This document shows positions 41,945-50,328 of a DNA stretch of 64,000 nt, piece by piece; position 1 is the first letter of the stretch; each line of letters opens with the position of its first letter. The stretch is taken from contig NZ_CP101454.1 of the NCBI RefSeq assembly GCF_024362405.1, positions 3,782,001 to 3,846,000 on the forward strand, given 5' to 3'. A program made the translations under genes and the position numbers. The DNA comes from Halorarius litoreus. Lineage in GTDB: Archaea; Halobacteriota; Halobacteria; Halobacteriales; Haloarculaceae. The notes under the pieces were generated by a model that was given only the letters and a program-made list of their open reading frames with translations, made no database searches and had not been told where the DNA came from.

Positions 41945-42167
41945 TACTCGCGGCTTAGGATTGCCCCCTCATTAACCCCGCGATGCACGTGCGTGGTGGC
42001 GGTATTACGTGCCGCAATCGGTAGGCGCTACCGGAGCGTGAGTCGAGGCGGGTGACTGGAGACGAACGCCGGTCGCATGGACGATGGGCCAAGCAGGGGC
42101 GGACACATGAATACCCCTAAAGCGGGGGGCCTAAGTACGGGCACGCCTACGTCCAACTATACCCGAA

Positions 42168-43532
42168 ATGTCCCGCCCGAAGGTCACGACGCTACTCGCC
42201 GGTGCGGTCGTCGGCGTCTACCTGCTGGTCGTCGCCGGGGCGACCGCGACCGTCGCGGACGCTGCGGCCGCCTGCGGGACGTGGCCGCTGTGTGCGCCCA
42301 CCTCGACGGCCGCACTCGTTGGCCTCACCCATCGCGCGATCGCCGCGCTCGTCGGCCTACTCGTCGTCGCGACGGCCGTCGTCGGCTGGCCCGAGTTCGA
42401 GCGCCGCGTGCGGGCCGCGCTCGCACTCGCCATCGTGCTCTACCCGGTGCAGGTCGTCGTCGGGGCGGCCGTCGCCACCTCCGCCGGGGAGACGGTTCCC
42501 GGCGTCCACCTCGGCGTCGGGATGGCCATCTTCGCCGCGCTCACGCTCGCGCTGGCGTGGCAACTCGAAGCCGAAACCGGCAGCGACGACATGCCCACCG
42601 AACGGCCCGAGCCGGACCTCCCGGACGAGCCTGCGGGCGACCTCCCGACGTTCGACTCCCCGCTCGCCCGCCTGCAGGCGACCGCGAGCGCCTACTTCCG
42701 ACTGATGAAGCCCCGGCTGATGTGGCTGCTCGCGCTCGTCGCGGCGGCGGGGATGGCACTCGCCTCGGGCCCCGGGCTGGCCATCGACACGGTCGTCTAC
42801 ACGCTCGGCGGCGGCGTCCTCGCTATCGGTGCCTCGGGTACCTTCAACCACGTCCTCGAACGTGACATCGACCGGAAGATGAAGCGGACGAGCGACCGGC
42901 CGCTCGCGACCGAACTCGTCCCCGTCCGCAACGCCGTCGCGTTCGGGCTCGCGCTCGCGGCGCTCGCGCTCGTGGCGTTCCTGCAGGTGAACGTGCTGGC
43001 AGCCGCGCTCGGCCTCGGTGCCATCGTGTTCTACTCGGTCGTCTACACCCTCGTGCTCAAGCCGAACACCGTCCAGAACACCGTCATCGGCGGCGCGGCG
43101 GGCGCGCTCCCCGCACTCATCGGCTGGGCCGCGGTCACCGGCGACATCGGCCTGCCGGGCGTCGTGCTCGCTGGCGTGATCTTCCTGTGGACGCCGGCGC
43201 ACTTCTACAACCTCGCGCTCGCGTACAAGGACGACTATGCCCGCGGCGGCTTCCCGATGATGCCGGTCGTCCGGGGGGAGACCGTCACCCGCAAGCACAT
43301 CCTCTGGTACCTCGCGGCGACGCTCGCCGCGGCAGGTGCGCTGGTCGCGCTCACGAACCTCGGTGAGCTGTTCGCGGTCACGACCGTCCTGTTCGGCGCC
43401 GTGTTCCTGTGGGCAGTCGTCCGCCTCCACCACGAGCAGACCACCGACGCTGCCTTCAGAGCGTTCCACGCCTCGAACGCCTACCTCGGGATGCTCCTGC
43501 TCGCGGTCGTCGTCGACTCCCTCGCACTATGA
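42168..43532 (+). CDS. ctaB: Heme O synthase with CtaA-like N-terminal half
   Basis: A 454-residue protein. The C-terminal 290 residues are a UbiA-superfamily protoheme IX farnesyltransferase with NHVLERDIDRKMKRTSDRPL (prenyl-PP/Mg site, about 226-245), the second Asp-rich region around LAYKDDYARGGFPMMPVVRG, and about nine TM helices. The first 135 residues form four TM helices like half of a heme A synthase (CtaA/Cox15). They carry a Cys pair CGTWPLC, THRAIAALVGLLVVATAVVG (His) and GVHLGVGMAIFAALTLALAW (His). The fusion may couple heme O synthesis to a CtaA function. First gene of a five-gene plus-strand group; a weak TATA-like CCTAAGTACG is at 42130-42139. Confidence 0.92.
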   Translation: MSRPKVTTLLAGAVVGVYLLVVAGATATVADAAAACGTWPLCAPTSTAALVGLTHRAIAALVGLLVVATAVVGWPEFERRVRAALALAIVLYPVQVVVGAAVATSAGETVPGVHLGVGMAIFAALTLALAWQLEAETGSDDMPTERPEPDLPDEPAGDLPTFDSPLARLQATASAYFRLMKPRLMWLLALVAAAGMALASGPGLAIDTVVYTLGGGVLAIGASGTFNHVLERDIDRKMKRTSDRPLATELVPVRNAVAFGLALAALALVAFLQVNVLAAALGLGAIVFYSVVYTLVLKPNTVQNTVIGGAAGALPALIGWAAVTGDIGLPGVVLAGVIFLWTPAHFYNLALAYKDDYARGGFPMMPVVRGETVTRKHILWYLAATLAAAGALVALTNLGELFAVTTVLFGAVFLWAVVRLHHEQTTDAAFRAFHASNAYLGMLLLAVVVDSLAL

Positions 43533-44227
43533 GCACCGTCGACGTCACCCGCTACCGCCCGGACCGCGAGACCCTCGTCTACTGGTCCGCCATCGTCAAC
43601 GCCGAACTGCTCGTCCTCCTGCTGTACTTCCTGTTCGTCACCGGGCCGCCGTCGTCGCTCGGGTTCGTCCTGCTCGTCAGCTACCCGTTCGTCTGGCTCA
43701 ACGTCTCGTGGTGGGCCTATCGGAACACCGAGCCGGCGACGGCGTCCACGCGTCGGAAACTGCTCGCCGGTGGCGTCGCCGCGGGCTACTTCCTCCTGCT
43801 CGCGTACGTCGGTGGCCTCCTGCTCCCGGGCATCGGCGACCTCGCCACGGGCCTCCGCGTCGTGACGTTCCAGGTTCCGCCGGGCTTCGCTCCGGCCGTG
43901 CTCTACAGCGGGCAGTTAATAGTCGTGAACATCATCCCATACCAGCTGGTGGGTTACCTGACCCTCGCGTACCTCGTGTACGTGACCGCCATCGACGTGT
44001 CGGGCAACCTCGCGGCGGGCGTCGTCGGGCTGTTCTCCTGTGTCTCGTGCACGTTTCCGGTCATCGCCGCCGTCGTCTCCGGAATCACGGGCTCGGCGAC
44101 GTTCGCCGCGACCATCACCCAGCAGTCCTACGGCCTCTCGACGGTCGTGTTCGTCGTGACGGTCCTCTTGCTCCGGTGGCGGCCGGATATGGGCGACCTC
44201 GCACAGCTCCGCACGCGCTGGGGCTGA
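43529..44227 (+). CDS. Polytopic membrane protein (DUF7546-like) with CxxC
   Basis: A 232-residue protein with about six TM helices, starting MSTVDVTRYRPDRETLVYWS. It overlaps the ctaB stop by 4 nt (ATGA), so it is co-translated. Helix 5-6 region: VVGLFSCVSCTFPVIAAVVS holds a CxxC within the membrane, suited to metal or heme handling. The first cytoplasmic loop carries YRNTEPATASTRRKLLAGGV. I remember DUF7546 as its haloarchaeal label. Its place between ctaB and an ABC transporter suggests heme or copper delivery to the oxidase; inference. Confidence 0.75.
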   Translation: MSTVDVTRYRPDRETLVYWSAIVNAELLVLLLYFLFVTGPPSSLGFVLLVSYPFVWLNVSWWAYRNTEPATASTRRKLLAGGVAAGYFLLLAYVGGLLLPGIGDLATGLRVVTFQVPPGFAPAVLYSGQLIVVNIIPYQLVGYLTLAYLVYVTAIDVSGNLAAGVVGLFSCVSCTFPVIAAVVSGITGSATFAATITQQSYGLSTVVFVVTVLLLRWRPDMGDLAQLRTRWG

Positions 44228-44267
44228 AACCGCAGATAGCATACCGGACGGCTTCGAACCCCCACGT

Positions 44268-44498
44268 ATGACCGAAGTCGAGATCGAGTACTGCGTGCCG
44301 TGTGGCTATCTTGACCGCGCTATCGACCTTCAGCGCGGTGTCTTGACGAACTTCGGCCAGTCAGTCGACCGTGTCGCGCTCGTGACAGGTGACCACGGCG
44401 TCCTTCAGGTGCGTGTCGACGACGACGTGGTGTGGGATACGGCCGACGACGCGTACGACGTCGACGAGGTCGTCCGCCGGGTGAAGGCCGCGCTATGA
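44268..44498 (+). CDS. Rdx family thioredoxin-fold protein
   Basis: A 76-residue protein of the Rdx/SelW-SelT-SelH class: MTEVEIEYCVPCGYLDRAID places the redox CxxC at 9-12 (CVPC), and the C-terminal VDEVVRRVKAAL helix closes the fold. The family is linked to thiol redox; selenoproteins in other organisms use Sec at this site, but here the codon is Cys. Its last codon/stop overlaps the ABC ATPase start by 4 nt (ATGA), so it is translated with that transporter. Confidence 0.85.
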   Translation: MTEVEIEYCVPCGYLDRAIDLQRGVLTNFGQSVDRVALVTGDHGVLQVRVDDDVVWDTADDAYDVDEVVRRVKAAL

Positions 44499-45418
44499 GC
44501 GTCATCACCGCGAGAGACGTCCGGCGAACGTACGGGGAGACGGTGGCGCTCGACGGCGTCTCGCTCGCCATCGACGCGGGCGAGGTGTACGGGCTCATCG
44601 GCCCGAACGGGGCGGGCAAGACGACGCTCGTCCGCGCGCTCACCGGGACGACCACGCCCGAGGGCGAGGTCGAGTTGCTCGGCGCTCGGCCGGAGGACGC
44701 CGACCCCGAGCGCGTGAGCCTCCTGCCACAGGAGTTCTCGCCGCCCGAACGCCTCACAGCTCGCGAACTCGTCGACTACTACGGCGGGCTGTACGACGAC
44801 ACACGCGAGACCGACGGTGTGCTCGACGACGTGGGGCTCGCCGACGACGCCGACACCTACTACGAGAACCTCTCGGGCGGGCAGAAGCGCCGCGCCTGCG
44901 TCGGTACCGCGCTCGTCAACGACCCGGACGTCCTCTTTCTGGACGAGCCGACGACGGGTATCGACCCCCAGGGTCGACGCGACGTGTGGGGACTGGTCGA
45001 GCGACTGGCCGAGGCGGGCACGACCGTCCTGCTGACCACCCACTACATGCAGGAGGCCGAACGGCTCTGTGACCGGGTGGGGCTGCTCGCGGACGGCACC
45101 CTCGTCGCCGAGGGCTCCCCGGAGGACCTCGTCTCTCGCTATGGGGGTGCGCCCCGCGTCGAGGTCCGGGTCGACGACGAGGAAGCGGCCGCCCGCGCGC
45201 TGGAGGCCGCGGGCTACCAGCTCGTTCCGGACGAACGCCGCCTGCTCGTCGACGACGTCTCGCCCGAGGACATCGGTGCCGTGGCCGACACGCTCGCCGA
45301 CGCAGGTGTGAGCTACGACGGTCTGCTCTGGCGGCAGCCGGACCTCGAAGAGGTGTACCTCCAGTTGACCGGCCAGACCGTCGGCTCGGGTGGCGACCCG
45401 CGGGAGGTGGGAGAATGA
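44495..45418 (+). CDS. ABC transporter ATP-binding protein
   Basis: A 307-residue ATPase. Walker A GPNGAGKTT at 36-44, Q-loop LLPQEFSPPERLTARELVDY around 77-96, signature LSGGQ at 126-130, Walker B LFLDEP at 147-152 and the His switch LTTHY near 182. The C-terminal extension (about 225-300, VEVRVDDEEAAARALEAAGY) resembles DrrA/NatA-type exporters. It works with the permease at 45415-46182 (ATGA overlap). In this position between heme genes it could export heme, copper or lipid; inference only. Confidence 0.93.
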   Translation: MSVITARDVRRTYGETVALDGVSLAIDAGEVYGLIGPNGAGKTTLVRALTGTTTPEGEVELLGARPEDADPERVSLLPQEFSPPERLTARELVDYYGGLYDDTRETDGVLDDVGLADDADTYYENLSGGQKRRACVGTALVNDPDVLFLDEPTTGIDPQGRRDVWGLVERLAEAGTTVLLTTHYMQEAERLCDRVGLLADGTLVAEGSPEDLVSRYGGAPRVEVRVDDEEAAARALEAAGYQLVPDERRLLVDDVSPEDIGAVADTLADAGVSYDGLLWRQPDLEEVYLQLTGQTVGSGGDPREVGE

Positions 45419-46182
45419 CCCGAACCCGCCGCATCCGGTCGGAGGTCGTCGCCGCGGGCAAGGCGTTCCTGCGCCGCCGCACCGCGGTGTTCTTCACGTT
45501 CTTCTTCCCCGCCATCATCATCCTCATCTTCGGGGCCCTGATTCAGACCGCGGGGGGGTCCGGCGGGCTGTTCACGGAGCCGGCGGGCTACTACGTCCCG
45601 GGCTACCTCGCCGTCGTCGTGCTGTTCACGCCCCTTTCACGGGTGGGGAGCGAGGTGGCACGCCACCGCGAGGGGAACCGGTTCGAGAAGCTGGCGACGA
45701 CGCCGCTCCGCCGGTGGGAGTGGCTGCTCGGCCAGACGCTCGTCAACGTCGGCATCATCGGCGCGGCGGCGGTGGGCATCCTCGTGCTCGTCACGCTCGT
45801 CACCGACGCCGCCATCACGTTCGCGCCAGTGCTGGTCCCCTACATCGCGCTCGGGGTCGCGCTGTTCTGCGGGCTCGGAGCCATCCTCGGGCGGCTCTCG
45901 GACTCGCAGGACGGCGTCATCGCGGCGTCGAACGGTATCGCCCTGCCGCTCCTGTTCCTCTCGGAGACGTTCGTCCCGCCGTCGCTGCTGCCGGAGTGGC
46001 TCCCCCTCTGGGTGTCGCCGCTGACGTACTTCTCGCGAGGGGTACGCGCGGCGACGTTCGCGGGGAGCGAAGGCGCCGCCGTCGGCCCCCTCGGACCGGT
46101 GGCCGGGAACCTCGTCGTGCTCACCGTGCTGGCAGTCGCGTTCTTCGCCGTCGGCGCCGCCGCGCTCCCGCGGACCGACTAG
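45415..46182 (+). CDS. ABC-2 type transporter permease
   Basis: A 255-residue protein with about six TM helices of the ABC-2 permease family (NodJ/DrrB). The N-terminal FLRRRTAVFFTFFFPAIIIL has the RRR-before-helix pattern and then IFGALIQTAGGSGGL. A helix-loop RVGSEVARHREGNRFEKLAT (cytoplasmic coupling helix) is typical. It overlaps the ATPase gene by 4 nt. The stop shares CTAG with the stop of the convergent membrane gene at 46179. Confidence 0.9.
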   Translation: MTRTRRIRSEVVAAGKAFLRRRTAVFFTFFFPAIIILIFGALIQTAGGSGGLFTEPAGYYVPGYLAVVVLFTPLSRVGSEVARHREGNRFEKLATTPLRRWEWLLGQTLVNVGIIGAAAVGILVLVTLVTDAAITFAPVLVPYIALGVALFCGLGAILGRLSDSQDGVIAASNGIALPLLFLSETFVPPSLLPEWLPLWVSPLTYFSRGVRAATFAGSEGAAVGPLGPVAGNLVVLTVLAVAFFAVGAAALPRTD

Positions 46183-47126
46183 CGAACTCGCCGGTAGAGC
46201 ACCGCGAGCGCGAGCAGCGAGACGAGGACGACCGAGGCGAACCCGAGGTACCGCGGGGGGTCGAGATCGACGTCCAGCAGCGGGAACGCGTAGGCGGCGA
46301 CCGCGCCCAGGAGGTAGAGGACGACCCCCACGCCGAACAGTCGCTCGACGACCGCCTCGGAGTCGACGATGCCGACGGCGAACACGCCGACGGTCGCCAT
46401 CAGCCCGAGGAACGGAATCGCGAGGACGCTCTCGGGCGGGATGATACCCCAGGCGCGCTGGAACGCGGTGCCGGAGGCGACGCGGAACGGTCCCCAGCCG
46501 GAGACGACGAACAGCAGCCACGCCGTGACCGTGAGCGTCGCCCGCGACACCGGCAGGTCGTCGAGCCCCGGGTACTCGTCACGGAACCCCGGCTTTCGAC
46601 GGCGCGCGGTGAGATACGGCGGCAGCGCCGCGACGACGCCGACTGCGGCGGCCGTGAGCGTCTCCAGTTCGGGCTCGGGAACGCCAGCGACCCACCGGAG
46701 GAGCGTGTTCGCGACCACCGGCCCCGCGACGGCCACCACCGCTGCGCCGAGCACGTACGGGCCGCGGTCGGCCGCTCGGCTCGACGCACCGAGCGAGAAC
46801 GCCGCCGGGATGGGTGCGAGCACGAGCAACAGGGGAAGGCGCGCGAACGCCGCTTCGGGCAGCGGGAGCTGGGGGGACTGGAGCACCGTGACGGCGACGA
46901 ACCCCGTGTAGACGACGAGGTGGCTGTTGAGTGCGGCGAGCGTCCCGCGGACGGGCCGTGCACCGTTGAGACCTGCGTACCCCGCGAGCAGGAGGAGCTC
47001 CGCGCCGACGAAGGTACCGAGCGCGCCCGGCGCGAGCCCCGGCGCGAGTGGGTCGGCGAGGAGCCAGGAACCGAGGAGACAGACCGCCCCGACGAACCCG
47101 AGGAGACGGTAGCGCGTCCAGAGCAT
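46179..47126 (-). CDS. Polytopic membrane protein, unknown
   Basis: A 315-residue protein with nine or ten hydrophobic helices, starting MLWTRYRLLGFVGAVCLLGS. A polar central loop (RRKPGFRDEYPGLDDLPVSR) is cytoplasmic if the N-terminus is cytoplasmic. No known domain motif is visible. It is convergent with the ABC permease; its stop overlaps by 4 nt. No functional link to its neighbours is evident, and the small hypothetical gene at 47207 starts 80 nt from its start, on the other strand. Confidence 0.6.
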   Translation of the reverse strand: MLWTRYRLLGFVGAVCLLGSWLLADPLAPGLAPGALGTFVGAELLLLAGYAGLNGARPVRGTLAALNSHLVVYTGFVAVTVLQSPQLPLPEAAFARLPLLLVLAPIPAAFSLGASSRAADRGPYVLGAAVVAVAGPVVANTLLRWVAGVPEPELETLTAAAVGVVAALPPYLTARRRKPGFRDEYPGLDDLPVSRATLTVTAWLLFVVSGWGPFRVASGTAFQRAWGIIPPESVLAIPFLGLMATVGVFAVGIVDSEAVVERLFGVGVVLYLLGAVAAYAFPLLDVDLDPPRYLGFASVVLVSLLALAVLYRRVR

Positions 47127-47206
47127 GACGTGGCCGAACGCTCGGCGACCTGATTACTGTTGTGCCGGACCGTCAGGCGTTTCTCGGTGCAGCCGCCACA
47201 GCAGGT

Positions 47207-47569
47207 ATGCAGCTCTCGTCGCTCCCGTCGCGCCCGCTCGAACTCGCGGAACTCCGCGAGTTGAACGACAGCGGCCGCTTCCGTGCGGTGTTTCCCGCAG
47301 CCGTGTTCGATATCGAGGACAGCGACTACAAGCTCGTCCCGGTGGCCGTTCTCGTGACCGACGGAACCGTCGTCGGCGTCGGCTACGATGCCGACGAGGG
47401 ATGGACGCGCGTCTCGACCGAGACTGCGAGCGAAACCGACGACGAACTCAAAGAACAGGTCGAAGCCGCGAACCGCGAACTCCAGCAGTGGGCCAGGGAG
47501 ACCGAGCAGCAGTGGGCGGAACCCGACGGGGCGAGCGCGTTGCTGGCGGCGTTCGAAGCCGGGGCGTGA
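47207..47569 (+). CDS. Soluble acidic protein, unknown
   Basis: A 120-residue protein starting MQLSSLPSRPLELAELRELN; the frame extends to 47162 but the ATG at 47207 is better placed. Middle region AAVFDIEDSDYKLVPVAVLV is beta-like, and the C-terminal EQVEAANRELQQWARETEQQ is a coiled helix. No membrane segment, no Cys. No recognised family. Its TGA stop abuts the convergent HtrA-type stop without spacing. Confidence 0.55.
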   Translation: MQLSSLPSRPLELAELRELNDSGRFRAVFPAAVFDIEDSDYKLVPVAVLVTDGTVVGVGYDADEGWTRVSTETASETDDELKEQVEAANRELQQWARETEQQWAEPDGASALLAAFEAGA

Positions 47570-48559
47570 CTACCGGACGGGGATGTGGGTGCCGCCGCGC
47601 CCGCGGCGGTCGGGGTGCGGGCGCTCGGCGAGCGTGACCGTCTCGGTCACCTCGGCCCCCCGGCGGAGCAGGTCGAGTTCGACCGCGTGGCCCGGCTTCG
47701 TCTCCAGCAGCAGGTGCCGCATGAGCCCCTCGTGGGAGTTCACGGGCGTGCCGTCGACCGCGACGATGATGTCGCCGCCGACGGGCACGTCGATGCCGTT
47801 GATGCGTCGGGTGTCGGTCGACTCACGGAGGAGCCCCCTGGAGGGGCCGCGCGCGACGTCGACGACGAGCACGCCGCGGGTGTCGTCGAGGCCGTTCGCG
47901 CGCGCCACCGACGGCGAGACGTCGAGCGTGCGAATCTTGAGATACGGGTGTTCGTAGTGGCCCCGCTCGACGAGCGAGGGGACGACGCGGGCGACGACCG
48001 CCGCGGAGATGGCGAAACCGATGTTGTCACCACCGCGTGCCCGGTTGACGCCGACGACCTCGCCGTCCGCGGTGACGAGCGGCCCGCCGGAGTTCCCGGG
48101 GTTGATGGGCGCGTCCGTCTGGACCGTGTCGGGGATGGTGAACCCGTTGCCGGTCGGCATCGAGCGGTTCGAGCCGCTGACAACCCCCACGGAGATGCTC
48201 CCTTCCAGTCCCATCGGGTTGCCGAGCGCAGCCACCGGAACGCCCGGCGCGGGCGCTGCCTCGGCGAGTGACAGGGGGGTCGCGTACGCGGGGAGGTCCT
48301 CGACCTCGACGACGGCGAGGTCGGTGTACCGGTCGGAGCCGACGACGCGGCCGACGCGCCAGTCCTCCTCGCTGAACCGGAGTTCGACCTCGGCCGAGTC
48401 GCCGACGACGTGGTGGTTCGTCACGACGTGTGACTCGTCGTAGACGAACCCGGAGCCGGCGCCACGGCGGCGCCCGTGGTCGTCGGCCGTCACGTAGATG
48501 GAGACGACCGACGGGATGATCTCGCGGTACAGTGCCTCGTAGTCCGGTGTGTGCGTCAT
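47570..48559 (-). CDS. HtrA-type S1C serine protease
   Basis: A 329-residue protease: catalytic H50 (VVTNHHVV), D80 (RYTDLAVVEV) and S157 (INPGNSGGPLV) make the triad, and residues about 235-320 form a PDZ-like domain (IRTLDVSPSVARANGLDDTR; GDIIVAVDGTPVNSHEGLMR). ATG 48559 (MTHTPDYEALYREIIPSVVS) is preferred because a TATA-like element (GGTTAGTG, minus strand, near 48588-48595) stands at leaderless distance. No signal peptide is obvious at this start, so localisation is uncertain; a lipobox-like region was not seen. Degrades or chaperones misfolded proteins. Confidence 0.9.
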   Translation of the reverse strand: MTHTPDYEALYREIIPSVVSIYVTADDHGRRRGAGSGFVYDESHVVTNHHVVGDSAEVELRFSEEDWRVGRVVGSDRYTDLAVVEVEDLPAYATPLSLAEAAPAPGVPVAALGNPMGLEGSISVGVVSGSNRSMPTGNGFTIPDTVQTDAPINPGNSGGPLVTADGEVVGVNRARGGDNIGFAISAAVVARVVPSLVERGHYEHPYLKIRTLDVSPSVARANGLDDTRGVLVVDVARGPSRGLLRESTDTRRINGIDVPVGGDIIVAVDGTPVNSHEGLMRHLLLETKPGHAVELDLLRRGAEVTETVTLAERPHPDRRGRGGTHIPVR

Positions 48560-48630
48560 GATGGTGCGAGTGTGACAGGTCGCCACACACTAACCAGAGG
48601 TAAGCGTCGAGGAGTATTTGAACCGAGCGG

Positions 48631-49236
48631 CTACACGAGGGAGACGACCGCCGGGACGAACTCGTAGTCGTAGACGTGGTTCAACAGGACGTACGCGACC
48701 ACGCCCAGCGAGAGCGAGAGGCTCCAGACCGCCACGGCGATGCGGCCGACGCGGGCGTGTGCCGTCTCACGAATCTTCTCCGTCGAGTGGGTGAGCCCGA
48801 CGACGATGTTGTAGAGCACGAGCGGGACCGAAAGCGCAGACAGCACGATGTGGATGCCGAGCATCACGAGATAGGCGTAGTACGCCGTCTGCGGGCCGAG
48901 GAAGTCCTTGCGGCCGCCACCGCCCGTTTTCAGGAGATACAGGACGAGGAACACCACGATGAGGCCGAACGCCGCGACCATCGCCGTCCGATGGCGCTCG
49001 ACGTCGCCGTCCTTGATGAGCTTATACCCCCACAGCAGGAGGGCGACGGTGACGGTGTTGATGACGGCGATTGCGTGCGACAGGAGGTTGACCGTCGCGA
49101 GTCCGATGTCCGGGTAGATGGGGAGGCCGACGTACAGCGTGCCGATGACGAGCGTGTAGCCGACGAGCGTGAGCGCGGCGACGACCGTCAGCGGATACTC
49201 CCTGACGAACTCTGGACCGGCGTCCGCGGTTGCCAT
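48631..49236 (-). CDS. DUF420 membrane protein (CtaM-like)
   Basis: A 201-residue protein with about six TM helices, starting MATADAGPEFVREYPLTVVA; the frame upstream to 49317 is discarded. Family pattern: GLATVNLLSHAIAVINTVTV, ERHRTAMVAAFGLIVVFLVL (H-R near helix 3) and YYAYLVMLGIHIVLSALSVP, with ARVGRIAVAVWSLSLSLGVV. DUF420 includes CtaM, needed for assembly of aa3-type oxidases in Bacillus-type bacteria. This fits the nearby coxB, coxC and ctaB. Its ancestral role as assembly factor here is inference. Confidence 0.82.
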   Translation of the reverse strand: MATADAGPEFVREYPLTVVAALTLVGYTLVIGTLYVGLPIYPDIGLATVNLLSHAIAVINTVTVALLLWGYKLIKDGDVERHRTAMVAAFGLIVVFLVLYLLKTGGGGRKDFLGPQTAYYAYLVMLGIHIVLSALSVPLVLYNIVVGLTHSTEKIRETAHARVGRIAVAVWSLSLSLGVVAYVLLNHVYDYEFVPAVVSLV

Positions 49237-49360
49237 ACCCGCCCTTGTGACGCGACTCACGTAGCGGTTCCGCTTCCGGTCGGTCACAACAAAGACATGT
49301 GTCAACATACACCACATCAGTTAACCTGGTTCCGAACCATGTAGTCTGCGGTGAAATGAG

Positions 49361-49801
49361 ATGGCTATCGCCTCCCCCACCGCCGAGAACATCGAGATGA
49401 GCGAGCGGTTCACCGCCGAGGTGTTCAACGAGCGCGACCTGGACGCCCTCGACGAGCTCTGTGCTGCTGACTGCGTCGTCCACGACGTACCTGGCGAGAC
49501 AGAGATCAAGGGTATCGACGCGTACCGTGCCTACATGAAGTCGGTCCTCGACGGTTTCTCCGACCTGAAGGCCGAGACGGCGTTCTGTTTCGGACAGGAC
49601 GACCTCGTCTGCACGCGGACGAACTTCAGCGGGACCCACGACGGCGAGTTCATGGGCATCCCCGCGACGGACAGGTCCGTCGAGATCTCCGGGACGACCA
49701 TCGCCCGCTACGAGGACGGCAAGATGGTCGAGAGCTGGTCCAACCTCGACACCCTCGGCCTGCTCACGCAGGTCGGCGTCGTCGACATGCCGAGCACCTG
49801 A
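49361..49801 (+). CDS. SnoaL-like ester cyclase
   Basis: A 146-residue NTF2-like fold protein of the SnoaL/ester cyclase family: MAIASPTAENIEMSERFTAE, VFNERDLDALDELCAADCVV and GIDAYRAYMKSVLDGFSDLK, then GEFMGIPATDRSVEISGTTI and ESWSNLDTLGLLTQVGVV. The family shape is a small alpha-beta cone with a ligand pocket; the physiological substrate in archaea is unknown. Two Cys occur near residue 35. Single gene; spacing to neighbours 124 nt upstream and 110 nt downstream. Confidence 0.88.
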   Translation: MAIASPTAENIEMSERFTAEVFNERDLDALDELCAADCVVHDVPGETEIKGIDAYRAYMKSVLDGFSDLKAETAFCFGQDDLVCTRTNFSGTHDGEFMGIPATDRSVEISGTTIARYEDGKMVESWSNLDTLGLLTQVGVVDMPST

Positions 49802-49911
49802 CCACACCCGAGTCCCGGGGGTGAGTAAAGGCCACTTGTTTTTGGACAATCGTAGTGAAGGACGCCGAACACTCCGTTAGAGTGAAAGTCAGTGGCACGG
49901 AAGAGGTGTGT

Positions 49912-50328
49912 ATGAGTACGGAACAGGAGGAACGGACCATCCGGTGTCTCGTCGCCAAGGTCGGGCTCGACGGCCACGACCGCGGCGCACACGTTATCGC
50001 CCGTGCCTTCCGGGACGCGGGGTTCGAGGTCATCTACTCCGGACTGCACAAGGCGCCCGACGAAATCGTACAGGCGGCAGTCCAGGAGGACGTCGACGTC
50101 ATCGGCATCTCGATTCTCTCGGGTGCGCACAACACGCTCGTCCCGAAGGTCATCGAGGGCCTGAAGGAGTACGACGCGTTCGACGACACGCTGCTCATCC
50201 TCGGCGGCATCATCCCCGAGGAGGACCGCGCTGCCCTTCGCGAGCAGGGCGTCGCCGAAATCTTCGGGCCGGGCGCGACGATGGAGGAGACCATCTCGTT
50301 CGTCCGCGGGCACGCCCCCGAGCGATGA
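49912..50328 (+). CDS. mcmA2: Methylmalonyl-CoA mutase B12-binding subunit
   Basis: A 138-residue cobalamin-binding domain, the stand-alone C-terminal subunit of a methylmalonyl-CoA mutase-type enzyme. DGHDRG at 20-25 carries the B12-coordinating H22. VIGISILSGAHNTLVPKVIE and ILGGIIPEEDRAALREQGVA are the S/GG elements of the DxHxxG...SxL...GG pattern. ATG 49912 (MSTEQEERTIRCLVAKVGLD) is chosen; an open frame precedes it. It overlaps meaB by 4 nt. The large mutase subunit is not in the window. The mutase interconverts methylmalonyl-CoA and succinyl-CoA. Confidence 0.9.
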   Translation: MSTEQEERTIRCLVAKVGLDGHDRGAHVIARAFRDAGFEVIYSGLHKAPDEIVQAAVQEDVDVIGISILSGAHNTLVPKVIEGLKEYDAFDDTLLILGGIIPEEDRAALREQGVAEIFGPGATMEETISFVRGHAPER

